NCBI RefSeq assembly: GCF_004310665.1
Contig: NZ_SIXF01000034.1
Coordinates: forward strand, 1 to 60,222
Origin: Pedobacter kyonggii
Lineage (GTDB): Bacteria; Bacteroidota; Bacteroidia; Sphingobacteriales; Sphingobacteriaceae
Direction: 5' to 3'
DNA length: 60,222 nucleotides
The position numbers were made by a program, and so were the translations under genes. The first letter of the stretch is position 1. Every line of letters starts with the position of its first letter. Below are positions 18,967 through 28,036 of the stretch, piece by piece. The notes beneath the pieces were generated by a model. The model was not told the origin of the DNA, searched no databases, and worked only from the letters and a program-made list of their open reading frames with translations.

Positions 18967-20053
18967 ATCGCATTGGGATTAAGTGTTCACTTCTGCCCAT
19001 CATTTTTAAAAACCTGAAATGTGAGGCCAACGATTCGCCGTACGACATTTCCATATAGGTAAGCTTGTGTTTTTTAGCCAGCGCTTTAAAAATTGGAATA
19101 ATATCAAGGTAATGCACATGGCAAACATTCGGAAGCAGGTGGTGCACCGCATGAGCATTAAAACCACCAAGTGTCCAGTTAAGAAATTTACTTTCTGCAT
19201 GATAATCGATCGAGGTAAGCAATTGCAGTTTCGGCCAGCTCATGTTCAATTTATTATCTTTATCAGGCATCGGATGAGATACATAATCTGATAAGTGTGC
19301 AACGCCTAACACCGATACAAACAGCAGCGAAATAATAAAATGGTTCAACAGGAAGGCCATCAGAACAACTGTCCAACCGAAAGGCAACAGATAAATAGGC
19401 AAAACGATCATATATCCTATATACAAGAGTTTATATAGGACCAGCTTTATGGCTTCAATACAGGGGATCTCCACTTTAATGGTTCGACTCGATAAATTGA
19501 ACAACATCAGGGTTTCCCTAAAAAAGAACCAGTTAATAGAATAAAAGAGATATAGAAACGGTGCATAAATAAACTGATACCGATGGTACCCTTTTAAAGG
19601 CTGCGATTCGGTCATCCGAAACAGGGGATTGTTCAGCACATCAATATCGCTACCTTCTATATTGGTATATAAATGGTGCGATTCGTTATGGTTTTTACCC
19701 CATACATAAGCATTATTACCTTGCAGATTAAAACTGAGTGAAAACAACAACTGGTTCCAGAACTTACTTTTAACCGCTACACCATGGGCGGCATCATGCG
19801 AAACATTAAAAGCAGTTAATAAAACCGAAAGTCCCATCAGCAGGTAAAATGCATAGAATGCCAATGGCGAAGGACTGGTAATCATTAAGGCGTAAAACAG
19901 TATGTCTAAACCGAAGTAAAGGAAAATCTTGAAAAACATTTTTGCGTTCCCCGTCTTTTTCATTCCAGTTTGAATAAAATATTGTTCTATCTGCTCGTTC
20001 AATTCTTTATAGAATTCGGAGCCCTCATCTTTTATAAATCTTAATTTGTTCAT
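18956..20053 (-). CDS. Membrane fatty-acid desaturase (copy 1)
   Basis: This 365-residue paralogue of the next gene carries histidine boxes HDAAH (NVSHDAAHGVAV), HNESHH (GKNHNESHHLYTNIEGSD) and HAVHH (GGFNAHAVHHLLPNVCHVHY), with hydrophobic pairs between. The two copies share layout and box spacing but differ throughout, so they are old duplicates that may act at different carbons. It is the first gene of a minus-strand operon, divergent from a helix-turn-helix regulator. A -7 element and a palindrome sit just upstream. Such desaturases typically adjust membrane fluidity with temperature; regulation by the neighbour is inference. Confidence 0.9.
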   Translation of the reverse strand: MNKLRFIKDEGSEFYKELNEQIEQYFIQTGMKKTGNAKMFFKIFLYFGLDILFYALMITSPSPLAFYAFYLLMGLSVLLTAFNVSHDAAHGVAVKSKFWNQLLFSLSFNLQGNNAYVWGKNHNESHHLYTNIEGSDIDVLNNPLFRMTESQPLKGYHRYQFIYAPFLYLFYSINWFFFRETLMLFNLSSRTIKVEIPCIEAIKLVLYKLLYIGYMIVLPIYLLPFGWTVVLMAFLLNHFIISLLFVSVLGVAHLSDYVSHPMPDKDNKLNMSWPKLQLLTSIDYHAESKFLNWTLGGFNAHAVHHLLPNVCHVHYLDIIPIFKALAKKHKLTYMEMSYGESLASHFRFLKMMGRSEHLIPMRYEG

Positions 20054-20076
20054 AACAGTGCGTTTTAATTCTTAAC

Positions 20077-20120
20077 CAAATCTAAAACATAGAACAAACC
20101 GTAATTAATCTAAAAGATTA
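20077..20120 (-). promoter_or_regulatory. Desaturase promoter with palindromic operator candidate
   Basis: On the minus strand, TAGATTTG (20084-20077) is an exact TAnnTTTG -7 box. Upstream of it, over the -33 region, lies the perfect palindrome TAATCT-AAA-AGATTA (20106-20120). A looser pair with the same half-sites, AGATT...AATCT, recurs at 20181-20199 on the side of the regulator gene. The arrangement suits a dimeric regulator controlling both directions. Confidence 0.5.
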
Positions 20121-20258
20121 CAACAAACCAAATAATCACCTTTTAAAGAAAATACAAACACCCGTACTTAACTATAAATTAGATTTTATGATTTAATCTG
20201 ATACAATAATCCATTTGATTATTAAAAAACCATATATTCAATTAAAAAATTAATCTTT

Positions 20259-21218
20259 ATGAATAATCAGCAAGTATTATTTTTTCAAGCCATCAAAGCT
20301 GCGTTGCCCGAATACCAGAACCTGGCGCTAAGTGTCGCCGAAAAATTAGGAATAAGCACGAATGAGGCCTATAAGAAAATCAGGGGCGACAGCAACCTTA
20401 CTTTCCAGCAAATCATCAAACTTTCCGATTGTTTCGACGTCCCGTTTCTGTACAGTCCGAAACAATCGTTATCGGTTACTTTTAGCTATTTAAATGTAAA
20501 TGAAGATTTAGATATGATTGGCTATCTCCGAAACTTATTGGACAATATAAAAGCCATCAAGAACAGCAACAAGAAACACATCACCATTACTACCGACGAT
20601 ATTCCCCTATTTCATTTTTTCAAGTATCCTGAACTCACCAGCTTTAAACTCTTCTTTTGGGCAAATAGCGCCAATAACCTGGAAATGCCGTTCAGTTCTT
20701 CCTTTCTATCCGATGAGATTATTAAAATTTCGCAGGAGCTGCATGCCACTTATCTGGAAATACCAAGCACCGAAATATGGTCTAAAGATACCGTAACAGG
20801 CACACTCGAACAGATCAGGTATGCATTCGAAGCCGGGCACCTTACCGATACCGAACTGGCCGTAAAAATTGTAGAGCAGGTAAGGTATTGCCTCACCGAT
20901 ATGAATATGTACGCCATTAGCAGCAAAAAAACCATCGACCCCAACCATACCTTTAACTGGTACAATTGTGATGTACTGGGAAGCATCGCTTACCTGGTCG
21001 ATTTTAAAGACCACATGGCCTGCTACAATAGGTTTAATACTTTCAATTACTTAAGAACCGAAGATCAGGCCTATTGCAAACAAACCAAACAATGGATGCA
21101 GGGCCTGATTATGAAATCGGTTTCTTTTAGCGGCCAGGGAGAAAAACACCGCAATAAATATCTGTACAATGCCTTTGCCGAATGCGACAAATTGCTGAGA
21201 GAGATTACCAATGGTTAG
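20259..21218 (+). CDS. Helix-turn-helix transcription regulator, divergent from desaturases
   Basis: The 319-residue protein opens with an XRE/BetR-like helix-turn-helix (about residues 15-60: SVAEKLGISTNEAYKKIRGD then LTFQQIIKLSDCFDV). A long C-terminal region of unknown fold follows (about 90-319). That region has aromatic-rich helices such as PLFHFFKYPELTSFKLFFW, a central EIPSTEIWS, and several cysteines, and might sense a lipid or other ligand. The N-terminal domain resembles Bacteroidota proteins of the type that start with a long recognition stretch and lack a receiver. Divergent placement and shared operator-like repeats suggest it controls the desaturases. The function of the C-terminal part is unknown. 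Confidence 0.7.
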   Translation: MNNQQVLFFQAIKAALPEYQNLALSVAEKLGISTNEAYKKIRGDSNLTFQQIIKLSDCFDVPFLYSPKQSLSVTFSYLNVNEDLDMIGYLRNLLDNIKAIKNSNKKHITITTDDIPLFHFFKYPELTSFKLFFWANSANNLEMPFSSSFLSDEIIKISQELHATYLEIPSTEIWSKDTVTGTLEQIRYAFEAGHLTDTELAVKIVEQVRYCLTDMNMYAISSKKTIDPNHTFNWYNCDVLGSIAYLVDFKDHMACYNRFNTFNYLRTEDQAYCKQTKQWMQGLIMKSVSFSGQGEKHRNKYLYNAFAECDKLLREITNG

Positions 21219-21219
21219 A

Positions 21220-23514
21220 TTAATAATTAAGCGTTAAGCCTGCGCCAAAACCCATATCGCTATCATAGTGCGCAGAAATACCCATGTATTTTGTGGTAAT
21301 AAACTTAAGTCCGCCCATAAATTCTTTATCACTGTTTACCATAAAGCTTGCCCTTAAGCGCTTAGAAATCGGTATATCTTCCCGCATTAACTGTAAACGC
21401 ACATTACCATCATGATACACTTCTGCCTGCGCTACCACCAACATGGGCAAGGTATAGGCAAGCCCTACACTAAACAATCTTCTGTTATCCTTTGTACTTT
21501 TTTGGCCAAAAATATTGCTCTCCTGCTCACCCATTTCCATTTTCCGGTAGCGCCAATCGAACCCGACAAAAGGCATTAACCACTGCATTCTATCTATGTA
21601 CCGGCCAATATGGATTTCAGTTTCAAAGCCGTGCATTTTAGTGTAACCTAAGCGCCATTCGGCGCCAATGCTCCAGCGCGTATTTGCCAACATGGCCATA
21701 CCGTCGTTTCCGTTGCTGGCAAAATCGTTTTCGGCCATAAAATGAAACATCCTGTCATCGGCAAAAAGTTTTCGTTGCGCCAATTTAGGGTTTGGAATTT
21801 CAGGATTTAGCGGTGAGTTTTCATAGCTAAAAATTTTACCCATCCCACTCATCATGTGGTACAAAATGTGGCAATGAAAAAACCAATCGCCACTTTCTGA
21901 AGCGCTAAACTCAATGGTATCGCGCTCCATGGGCATAACATCGAGTACATTTTTTAAAGGAGCGTAATCTCCCTGGCCGTTAATTACCCTAAAATCGTGC
22001 CCATGCAAGTGCATAGGGTGGCGCATCATACTGTTGTTATATAAAATGATCCGCAGGTTTTCGCCTTTTTTGATGAGGATTTTATCTTCCTCGGAAATGG
22101 TTTTATTATCTAGAGTCCAAACATAACGGTTCATATTGCCCGTTAACTGAAACTCCATTTCGCGAGTTGGGGCTTTAGGTAAAATCGTTTTTTCAGGCGA
22201 GCGCAACATATCGTAATTTAATGTTGTCATGGGGCCTTTTGCGCTTTTGCTACTACCTATATTATGGGCTTTATGCGCATCAGCAGCAACAACAGTATCA
22301 GTCCCAGTATCATCCAGCTCAGCATACATTACGGCATTCATATCCATTACCTGGTTCTGCATTTTCATGCCTTCCATCTGCACCAGATTGCCGTTCATAT
22401 CCATCATTTCGTTCATCATTTTCATGCCTTCGAAATATTTCAATTTGGGCAATTTTTGAGCCGGCACTTTTTGTCCGCTACCCAGCCATAACGAGGCCGA
22501 TTTGGTGCGATCTTCAGGTGTTACCAAAAACTCGAAGCTTTTATTTTCGGGGATGGATACAATCACATCATAGGTTTCGGAAACGGCAATAATGAGCCGA
22601 TCTACTTCTACAGGTGTTACATCGTTGCCATCATTGGCCACCACCGTTATTTTACCACCGGCATACGTGAGCCAAAAATAGGTAGATGCCCCGCCGTTAG
22701 CAATACGCAACCTTACCTTATCGCCTGCCTTGAGCTTGTTTGCTACCTGGTACTGATTTTTTCCGTTTACTAAAAATGCTTCGTAGTACACATCGCTCAC
22801 ATCCATGGCGGTCATCCGTTTCAGTTCGTTGGTGAGCTTGGTTTTAAAGTGCCCACCTTTTATGGCTTCGGCATAACTCTGTGTTGTACCTTTTTTTATT
22901 GCGAACCAATCATTCGCATTGTGTAATCGCCTGTCAACTTCGTGGGGCATCATATTTGTCCACTCACTTAAAACAACAGGTATCGTAGGTATGACAGGCT
23001 CTTTTCTTTTATTTAAAATCATGGCACCGTACATCCCAATCTGCTCCTGCAAGCCCGAATGGCTATGGTACCAATGGGTACCGCTCTGTATAATTGGAAA
23101 ACGGTAAACATGGGTTTTATTGGGCTCAATAGGCATTTGGGTTAAATAAGGAACCCCATCATATTGATTTGGCAAAAATAGCCCATGCCAATGCAATGAA
23201 GTTGGCTCCTTAAGTCTGTTATGTACATGTATTTCTGCTGTATCGCCCTGGGTAAAAGTTAGTGTTGGCATAGGTATTTGCCCGTTAACCGCAATGGCTC
23301 TTTTAGGTTTCCCGCCAAAAGTTACCGTTGTATCGGCAACATATAAATCATAGCGCACAACCCCCGGCGACTTTTTGTTGCCTAAAGTTTCCACATCACT
23401 TGCTTTGAGGGGAGCTTTTTTTGGGGCGGCTGCTTTTACCTCACTGTGCTGATGTTGGCCAAAAGCAAAGCTACTAAGCAAAATACTAAGGCAACAAACT
23501 AAAATAAACTTCAT
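21220..23514 (-). CDS. Multicopper oxidase (CopA type) with C-terminal barrel-like domain
   Basis: The 764-residue exported protein (signal ending near FAFGQ) has three cupredoxin domains with all copper ligands: HWHG, HSH in WYHSHSG, HPMHLHGHDF and HCHILYHMMSGM. A methionine-rich insert at about residues 365-400 (MKMMNEMMDMNGN ... MKMQNQVMDMNAVMY) is typical of cuprous oxidases and binds Cu(I). After about residue 586 the oxidase fold ends, and strand-rich sequence like CopB outer-membrane proteins follows (WSIGAEWRLGYTKMHGFETE ... FGAGLTLNY), ending in an aromatic residue. Oxidation of Cu(I) to less toxic Cu(II) in the periplasm is the likely role. The tail would anchor it to the outer membrane, which is inference. 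It is co-transcribed with the DUF3347 gene. Confidence 0.88.
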   Translation of the reverse strand: MKFILVCCLSILLSSFAFGQHQHSEVKAAAPKKAPLKASDVETLGNKKSPGVVRYDLYVADTTVTFGGKPKRAIAVNGQIPMPTLTFTQGDTAEIHVHNRLKEPTSLHWHGLFLPNQYDGVPYLTQMPIEPNKTHVYRFPIIQSGTHWYHSHSGLQEQIGMYGAMILNKRKEPVIPTIPVVLSEWTNMMPHEVDRRLHNANDWFAIKKGTTQSYAEAIKGGHFKTKLTNELKRMTAMDVSDVYYEAFLVNGKNQYQVANKLKAGDKVRLRIANGGASTYFWLTYAGGKITVVANDGNDVTPVEVDRLIIAVSETYDVIVSIPENKSFEFLVTPEDRTKSASLWLGSGQKVPAQKLPKLKYFEGMKMMNEMMDMNGNLVQMEGMKMQNQVMDMNAVMYAELDDTGTDTVVAADAHKAHNIGSSKSAKGPMTTLNYDMLRSPEKTILPKAPTREMEFQLTGNMNRYVWTLDNKTISEEDKILIKKGENLRIILYNNSMMRHPMHLHGHDFRVINGQGDYAPLKNVLDVMPMERDTIEFSASESGDWFFHCHILYHMMSGMGKIFSYENSPLNPEIPNPKLAQRKLFADDRMFHFMAENDFASNGNDGMAMLANTRWSIGAEWRLGYTKMHGFETEIHIGRYIDRMQWLMPFVGFDWRYRKMEMGEQESNIFGQKSTKDNRRLFSVGLAYTLPMLVVAQAEVYHDGNVRLQLMREDIPISKRLRASFMVNSDKEFMGGLKFITTKYMGISAHYDSDMGFGAGLTLNY

Positions 23515-23529
23515 TTTGTAGCGTATGTT

Positions 23530-24006
23530 TTATTTAAGCACCTCGGCAACCTTACCACAAGTTAACATTTTACTACCATAATACGGATTTTTTATCGCCT
23601 CGACTTCACTTAACCAATAGCTTTTTTTCATGGGGCAATAAGCATAATAAACAGGCTTATCACTAAGTTTTACTGCTTTTTCCAAGGCATAAAAATCGGT
23701 CGACAGGGAGGTAAAATGATCTCTTTGATGTTCGATATCTTTACTTTCGGCAATGTGCTCGGCATCAAACAATATTTTATCACGCAATACTTCCGAAGCG
23801 TTGGTTTTTTCGTTGGCTTTTATGGCATTAATTAATGCAGTAGCCTTGGTACCTGCCACGCTTGCATTGCTGCTAATTAAGGCATCTTTAACTTCATAAT
23901 AAGCCTGCAAAGGGTTAACCGCTACTGCTTTTTCCTGTGCTGAGGCACTGCCAATTACAATTAGTACAAGGACGTTGATTGCCCAGAATTTAAATAACGT
24001 TTTCAT
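23530..24006 (-). CDS. Periplasmic DUF3347 protein of copper-resistance operons
   Basis: The 158-residue product has a signal peptide ending near SASAQ. A helical DUF3347 domain follows, with the early helix LQAYYEVKDALISSNA, a central HIAESKDIEHQRDHFTSLS and the diagnostic C-terminal YCPMKKSYWLSE ... NPYYGSKMLTCGKV. The cysteine-methionine motif YCPM and the later MLTCG resemble copper-binding sites of the CusF/CusB-associated group. DUF3347 domains occur at the ends of CusB-like adaptors and as single proteins beside multicopper oxidases. It is the first gene of the operon and would pass or buffer copper for the oxidase. Confidence 0.9.
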   Translation of the reverse strand: MKTLFKFWAINVLVLIVIGSASAQEKAVAVNPLQAYYEVKDALISSNASVAGTKATALINAIKANEKTNASEVLRDKILFDAEHIAESKDIEHQRDHFTSLSTDFYALEKAVKLSDKPVYYAYCPMKKSYWLSEVEAIKNPYYGSKMLTCGKVAEVLK

Positions 24007-24105
24007 TTTGTGTTAAGTTAAATGTTATCAATATATTTTCCCGATACCAGTTAGCGAGCTGCTTATTAATCTGCTTTCCAACCAGAACCGGGTTTTATTG
24101 TTACA

Positions 24106-24113
24106 CAAAGCTA
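24106..24113 (-). promoter_or_regulatory. Candidate -7 promoter element of the copper operon
   Basis: TAGCTTTG on the minus strand matches TAnnTTTG, about 93 bp before the DUF3347 start. No clear metal-regulator operator is visible. Confidence 0.35.
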
Positions 24114-24296
24114 GCGGTATGGTCTTTCCTGATGTTACACTTTTACCGAAAATGTTTATATAATTATCGCTCTACGGTCAGGCCATGAGGTTGGCGTTAA
24201 GCGGTTGGGGGTGGATTGAGCGGTTTAACAATTAACCTTTTATAAGTAGAGATCCTTTCGACCAAGCTTTCATTGACAGATTCAAAAGAAAGGCCA

Positions 24297-24392
24297 TCAT
24301 TGCGAGGAGGAACGACGAAGCAATCTTTCAAACTAGTAACCCTTGCCATAAAGATTGCTTCGTCGGCTGAAAAAGCCTTCTCGCAATGACGA
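24297..24392. repeat. Long dispersed hairpin repeat, family A
   Basis: The arm TCATTGCGAGGAGG... to CAATCTT (24297-24327) is complementary to AAGATTGCTTCGTCG ... CGCAATGA (24351-24389), broken by a small insertion. The second arm, 24352-24392, recurs base for base over 41 bp at 26888-26928. This is a mobile-like intergenic repeat with no gene. Nothing else is seen in the 24007-24560 gap apart from promoters. Confidence 0.8.
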
Positions 24393-24549
24393 TAATCTGA
24401 GGAGATTTATTTCTTTTAAATACTCCTGTCATTTATATTCATTTTTATACAAAAAATTAATCCCCAGGATGACAAATCGCAGTTTTAATGCATACCTCAT
24501 CCATCTTCATGATCTTACATTTCCCGTATTACATTTTCCATCTTTAACC

Positions 24550-24557
24550 TATATTTG
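24550..24557 (+). promoter_or_regulatory. Candidate -7 promoter element touching the nth start
   Basis: TATATTTG fits TAnnTTTG exactly and ends only 3 bp before the ATG at 24561. If used, transcription would begin at or within the start codon, giving a leaderless mRNA. Confidence 0.4.
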
Positions 24558-24560
24558 CAC

Positions 24561-25226
24561 ATGCTTAAAAAAGAACGCTACAAACTTTTTGTAGAACATT
24601 TTTCGGCCAAGCAGCCTGATGCAGAAACCGAGTTACATTATAACAACCCCTATCAGCTTTTAGTGGCGGTAATCCTTTCTGCTCAGTGCACCGATAAAAG
24701 GGTAAATATGGTAACCCCTGCGCTTTTTCAACGGTTCCCCAATGCTAAAGCGCTGGCCGAAGCTACGCCCGATATTGTTTTCGATTACATCAGAAGCATC
24801 AGCTACCCCAACAATAAGGCAAAACACCTGGTGGGTATGGCTAATATTCTGCTTAACGAGTTTAATGATGTGGTGCCTTCGGGGATTGACGACTTACAGA
24901 AAATGCCAGGCGTTGGCCGCAAAACTGCCAATGTAATTGCCTCGGTAATTTACAATGCACCGGCAATGGCGGTTGATACCCACGTTTTTCGTGTGGCCAA
25001 CCGTTTGGGTTTAACCAATGGCAAAACCCCATTGGCGGTTGAAAAAGATTTAGTTAAAAACCTTCCCGAACACGATATCCACATTGCACACCACTGGCTT
25101 ATTCTGCACGGACGTTACGTTTGTGTAGCAAGAAGCCCCAAATGCGATGTTTGCGAAATTACCTACATGTGCAGGTACTTCGAACGTTTGACCGCCCAAA
25201 ACGAAAGAGATAAATTAAAAGCTTAA
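24561..25226 (+). CDS. nth: Endonuclease III, DNA glycosylase/AP lyase
   Basis: Endonuclease III removes oxidised pyrimidines in base excision repair. The 221-residue protein has the substrate loop SAQCTDKRVN, the helix-hairpin-helix LQKMPGVGRKTANVIAS with the catalytic lysine (in GRKTANV), the catalytic aspartate in AVDTHVFRVANRLGL, and a C-terminal [4Fe-4S] site, C-x6-C-x2-C-x5-C, in CVARSPKCDVCEITYMC. All elements are intact. The ATG at 24561 is preferred to the TTG at 24555 because MLKKERY is the natural N-terminus. It precedes recA on the same strand with a 123-bp gap. Confidence 0.96.
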   Translation: MLKKERYKLFVEHFSAKQPDAETELHYNNPYQLLVAVILSAQCTDKRVNMVTPALFQRFPNAKALAEATPDIVFDYIRSISYPNNKAKHLVGMANILLNEFNDVVPSGIDDLQKMPGVGRKTANVIASVIYNAPAMAVDTHVFRVANRLGLTNGKTPLAVEKDLVKNLPEHDIHIAHHWLILHGRYVCVARSPKCDVCEITYMCRYFERLTAQNERDKLKA

Positions 25227-25349
25227 AAAATTATTTTCAATTTACTATTGACATTAGCTAAAAAACATTTACCTTAGCTAAATATATTAGCATCATAAAT
25301 ATCAACATTTAAGCATATTAGCCGATAAACGATTATATTTACGCAATCA

Positions 25350-26375
25350 ATGAAAAAAGAAATGAGCACTGCAAATCCAGATAAACTAAAAGCCCTACAA
25401 CTTACTTTAGATAAACTAGAGAAATCATACGGTAAAGGTACCATCATGAAACTTGGCGATTCTGCCATCGAGCCAATAGATTTTATTTCTACAGGATCAA
25501 TCAGTTTAGATATTGCTTTAGGTATTGGCGGTATTCCAAAAGGCCGTGTAATTGAAATCTATGGTCCAGAATCTTCTGGTAAAACAACTTTAGCTACACA
25601 TATTATTGCCGAAGCACAGAAAAAAGGCGGTATTGCTGCTTTTATCGATGCAGAGCATGCTTTTGATCAGTTTTACGCAAAGAAACTAGGTGTAGATACC
25701 GATAACCTTTTAATCTCTCAACCAGATAATGGTGAGCAGGCCTTAGAAATTGCCGATAACTTAATCCGTTCGGGTGCTATTGATGTAATTGTAATTGACT
25801 CTGTTGCGGCTTTGGTACCTAAAAGTGAGATTGAAGGCGAAATGGGCGACAGCAAAATGGGTTTACATGCCCGTTTAATGAGTCAGGCGTTACGTAAATT
25901 AACCGGTACAATTTCTAAAACCGGATGTTGCTGTATTTTCATTAACCAGTTACGTGATAAAATTGGGGTGATGTTCGGTAATCCTGAAACCACAACCGGT
26001 GGTAATGCTTTGAAATTCTATGCATCCGTACGTTTAGATATCCGTCGTATTTCACAGATCAAAGATTCTGATGAAGTTTCGGGTAACCGCGTTAAAGTAA
26101 AAATTGTTAAAAATAAAGTTGCCCCTCCTTTCCGTATTGCAGAATTTGATGTAATGTTTGGTGAAGGTATTTCTAAAAACGGTGAGATTATCGACTTAGG
26201 TGTTGATTTTGGCATCATCAAAAAAGCTGGTTCATGGTTCTCTTACGGAGATACCAAACTGGGCCAAGGCAGAGACGCCGTAAAACAATTGTTAAGCGAC
26301 AACCCTGAGCTTGCAGAAGAATTAGAAATTAAAATTAAAGCCGAAGTAACTGGCGATAAATTGGCTGAGAAATAA
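25350..26375 (+). CDS. recA: Recombinase RecA
   Basis: RecA forms nucleoprotein filaments for homologous recombination and triggers the SOS response. The 341-residue product has the Walker [10 protein letters not shown] (near residue 72), the catalytic [17 protein letters not shown], Walker B-like [13 protein letters not shown]1/L2 DNA loops ([20 protein letters not shown] and [19 protein letters not shown]), and the C-terminal region ending in an acidic/lysine tail. It is intact and of usual length. ATG 25350 ([12 protein letters not shown]) is possible, as is the ATG four codons later, which would give the more usual [12 protein letters not shown] start. A TATATTTA box, one base from the -7 consensus, lies about 10 bp upstream. 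Confidence 0.97.
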   Translation: MKKEMSTANPDKLKALQLTLDKLEKSYGKGTIMKLGDSAIEPIDFISTGSISLDIALGIGGIPKGRVIEIYGPESSGKTTLATHIIAEAQKKGGIAAFIDAEHAFDQFYAKKLGVDTDNLLISQPDNGEQALEIADNLIRSGAIDVIVIDSVAALVPKSEIEGEMGDSKMGLHARLMSQALRKLTGTISKTGCCCIFINQLRDKIGVMFGNPETTTGGNALKFYASVRLDIRRISQIKDSDEVSGNRVKVKIVKNKVAPPFRIAEFDVMFGEGISKNGEIIDLGVDFGIIKKAGSWFSYGDTKLGQGRDAVKQLLSDNPELAEELEIKIKAEVTGDKLAEK

Positions 26376-26400
26376 GCCCGTCTTAATTCAATAATATTAA

Positions 26401-26434
26401 AACGCCCTGCTAAAATTATTTAGCGGGGCGTTTT
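26401..26434 (+). terminator. Terminator of recA
   Basis: AACGCCCTGCTAAA and TTTAGCGGGGCGTT form a 14-bp stem with one G-T pair and a 4-nt loop, followed by TTTTG. It is 25 bp after the recA stop. Confidence 0.85.
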
Positions 26435-26489
26435 GCTTTAAATGCTATAATATTTTATAGCGCAGGCCTTTATTGAAAAGACACCGTTA

Positions 26490-26687
26490 TTAGTTCTGGC
26501 TAAAAATGGCGCTAAAATCTTTGGTTACATATACAATTACCAAAAGTGCGGCAATAACCAAAGCGCCTAAAATAATCACGCCCCAACTCCCCTTTAGTTT
26601 GTTTTTGTCATTCCTGATTAACCAATATAAAATGCCGATTAGCGGTATCGCGCAAACAATCCAAAATATTAACGATGCTCCAGTCAT
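26490..26687 (-). CDS. Small membrane protein (phospholipase-D N-terminal-like helices)
   Basis: The 65-residue protein consists of two membrane helices, SLIFWIVCAIPLIGILYWLIR and WGVIILGALVIAALLVIVYV (given as spans, not one motif), joined by a short polar loop NDKNKLKGS. The layout resembles the PLDc_N type of small Bacteroidota membrane proteins. It starts at ATG 26687 and ends in an isolated stretch between recA and tsaD. Nothing points to a defined role. Confidence 0.55.
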   Translation of the reverse strand: MTGASLIFWIVCAIPLIGILYWLIRNDKNKLKGSWGVIILGALVIAALLVIVYVTKDFSAIFSQN

Positions 26688-26763
26688 ATATATAAATTCA
26701 ATTTAAACAATTCTCGTTGCCAGTTTTCGGTTGGCGGTTTTCAGTTTACAGTCGTCAATCTTG

Positions 26764-26928
26764 GCCACGGAAGCACGGAAAAACACGGAGTTACATTATG
26801 CAGTACCCAACGGGCGTCATCCTGATCCGATAGTTATCGGATTTGTTTCAGGATCTTTTTTCAATAGCAATCATCCTACCCCTAAACAGATTGCTTCGTC
26901 GGCTGAAAAAGCCTTCTCGCAATGACGA
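26764..26928. repeat. Cluster of three dispersed repeats
   Basis: This gap between the small membrane protein and tsaD holds no gene. It holds a CACGGAA-type repeat (26764-26789) related to the complement of 10725-10750. Next is a hairpin CCGATA-GT-TATCGG within a CCTGATCC...CAGGATC element (26815-26855), and last a 41-bp exact copy of family A (26888-26928). Confidence 0.7.
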
Positions 26929-27007
26929 ACGAGGGGATAACTAATGAACCGACTAACCAGTTTGGCAATTAACCATAAACTATTAACCAATGGCCCATGA
27001 ACCAAAA

Positions 27008-28009
27008 CTAAAACTCCATCCTTGCCATTGGCGAAACATCCTGCCCAACAAAATCCTGCTTTAAATATTTTTGATAACCTGCTATGGCAATCATGCCCGC
27101 ATTATCTGTACAGTATTGAAAAGCGGGGATATACACCTTCCAGCCCAGTTCGTCGGCGGTTTGTTGCAGGCCATTTCTTAAACCAGAGTTTGCCGAAACA
27201 CCTCCTGCAATAGCTATTTCATTAATTCCGTATTGTTTTGCCGCTTTCTTCAACTTATTCTGCAAAATCTGCACAATGCTATATTGAACTGATGCACAAA
27301 TATCATCTAAATTTTCGGCAATAAAATTAGGATTCTCTTTTTCCTGCTTCCTGATAAAATACAGGATAGAAGTTTTAAAGCCGCTAAAGCTAAAATTCAG
27401 ATCGGCAATTTGCGGTTCGGCAAATTTAAAGGCCAAAGGATTTCCATGCTGTGCATGTTTATCGATCAGCGGCCCTCCCGGATAAGGCAAAGCCAGTAAT
27501 TTAGCTGTTTTATCAAAAGCCTCACCCGCGGCATCATCCAATGTTTCGCCAACTATTTCCATATCAAAGTAATCTTTTACCAGCACAATCTGCGTGTGCC
27601 CGCCCGAAACGGTTAAACAGATAAACGGAAAATTGGGCTTAGGATCATCAATAAAGTGCGCTAAGATGTGCGCATGCATATGATTAACAGAAATTAAAGG
27701 TATATTTAAAGCTAATGCAAAAGATTTTGCAAAAGAAACACCAACCAGTAACGATCCTAAAAGGCCGGGGCCACGTGTAAAAGCGACAGCACTAATGTCC
27801 TGTTTTGTAACTTTAGCACTAATTAAAGCTTGTTGTACGGCAGGCACAATATTTTGTTGATGTACCCTTGAAGCTAATTCAGGTATAACACCACCATAAT
27901 TTTGATGAATTGTTTGGTTTGCAATAACATTGGCAGTAATTTTGCCGTTGTTACAAATAGCAACGGATGTATCATCGCAAGAAGACTCGATAGCAAGTAT
28001 AACAGACAA
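27008..28009 (-). CDS. tsaD: tRNA N6-adenosine threonylcarbamoyltransferase TsaD
   Basis: TsaD adds the threonylcarbamoyl group to A37 of ANN-decoding tRNAs, with TsaB and TsaE. The 333-residue product has the metal site HMHAH in VNHMHAHILAH, the N-terminal SSCDDTSVAICNN, the phosphate-binding GGVIPELASRVHQQ and the C-terminal GGVSANSGLR and CTDNAGMIA motifs. Length is standard. No ATG or GTG fits; the initiator is TTG at 28009 giving (M)SVILAIESSCDDT, and a -7 box lies 20 bp upstream. It is divergent from tamB with start regions 26 bp apart. Confidence 0.94.
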   Translation of the reverse strand: MSVILAIESSCDDTSVAICNNGKITANVIANQTIHQNYGGVIPELASRVHQQNIVPAVQQALISAKVTKQDISAVAFTRGPGLLGSLLVGVSFAKSFALALNIPLISVNHMHAHILAHFIDDPKPNFPFICLTVSGGHTQIVLVKDYFDMEIVGETLDDAAGEAFDKTAKLLALPYPGGPLIDKHAQHGNPLAFKFAEPQIADLNFSFSGFKTSILYFIRKQEKENPNFIAENLDDICASVQYSIVQILQNKLKKAAKQYGINEIAIAGGVSANSGLRNGLQQTADELGWKVYIPAFQYCTDNAGMIAIAGYQKYLKQDFVGQDVSPMARMEF

Positions 28010-28028
28010 ATTATTAATATTTAAGCTG

Positions 28029-28036
28029 CAAAATTA
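28029..28036 (-). promoter_or_regulatory. Candidate -7 promoter element of tsaD
   Basis: TAATTTTG on the minus strand is an exact TAnnTTTG match and gives a leader of about 13 nt to the TTG start. It overlaps the proposed ATT start of tamB, so transcription of one and initiation of the other share bases. Confidence 0.45.
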
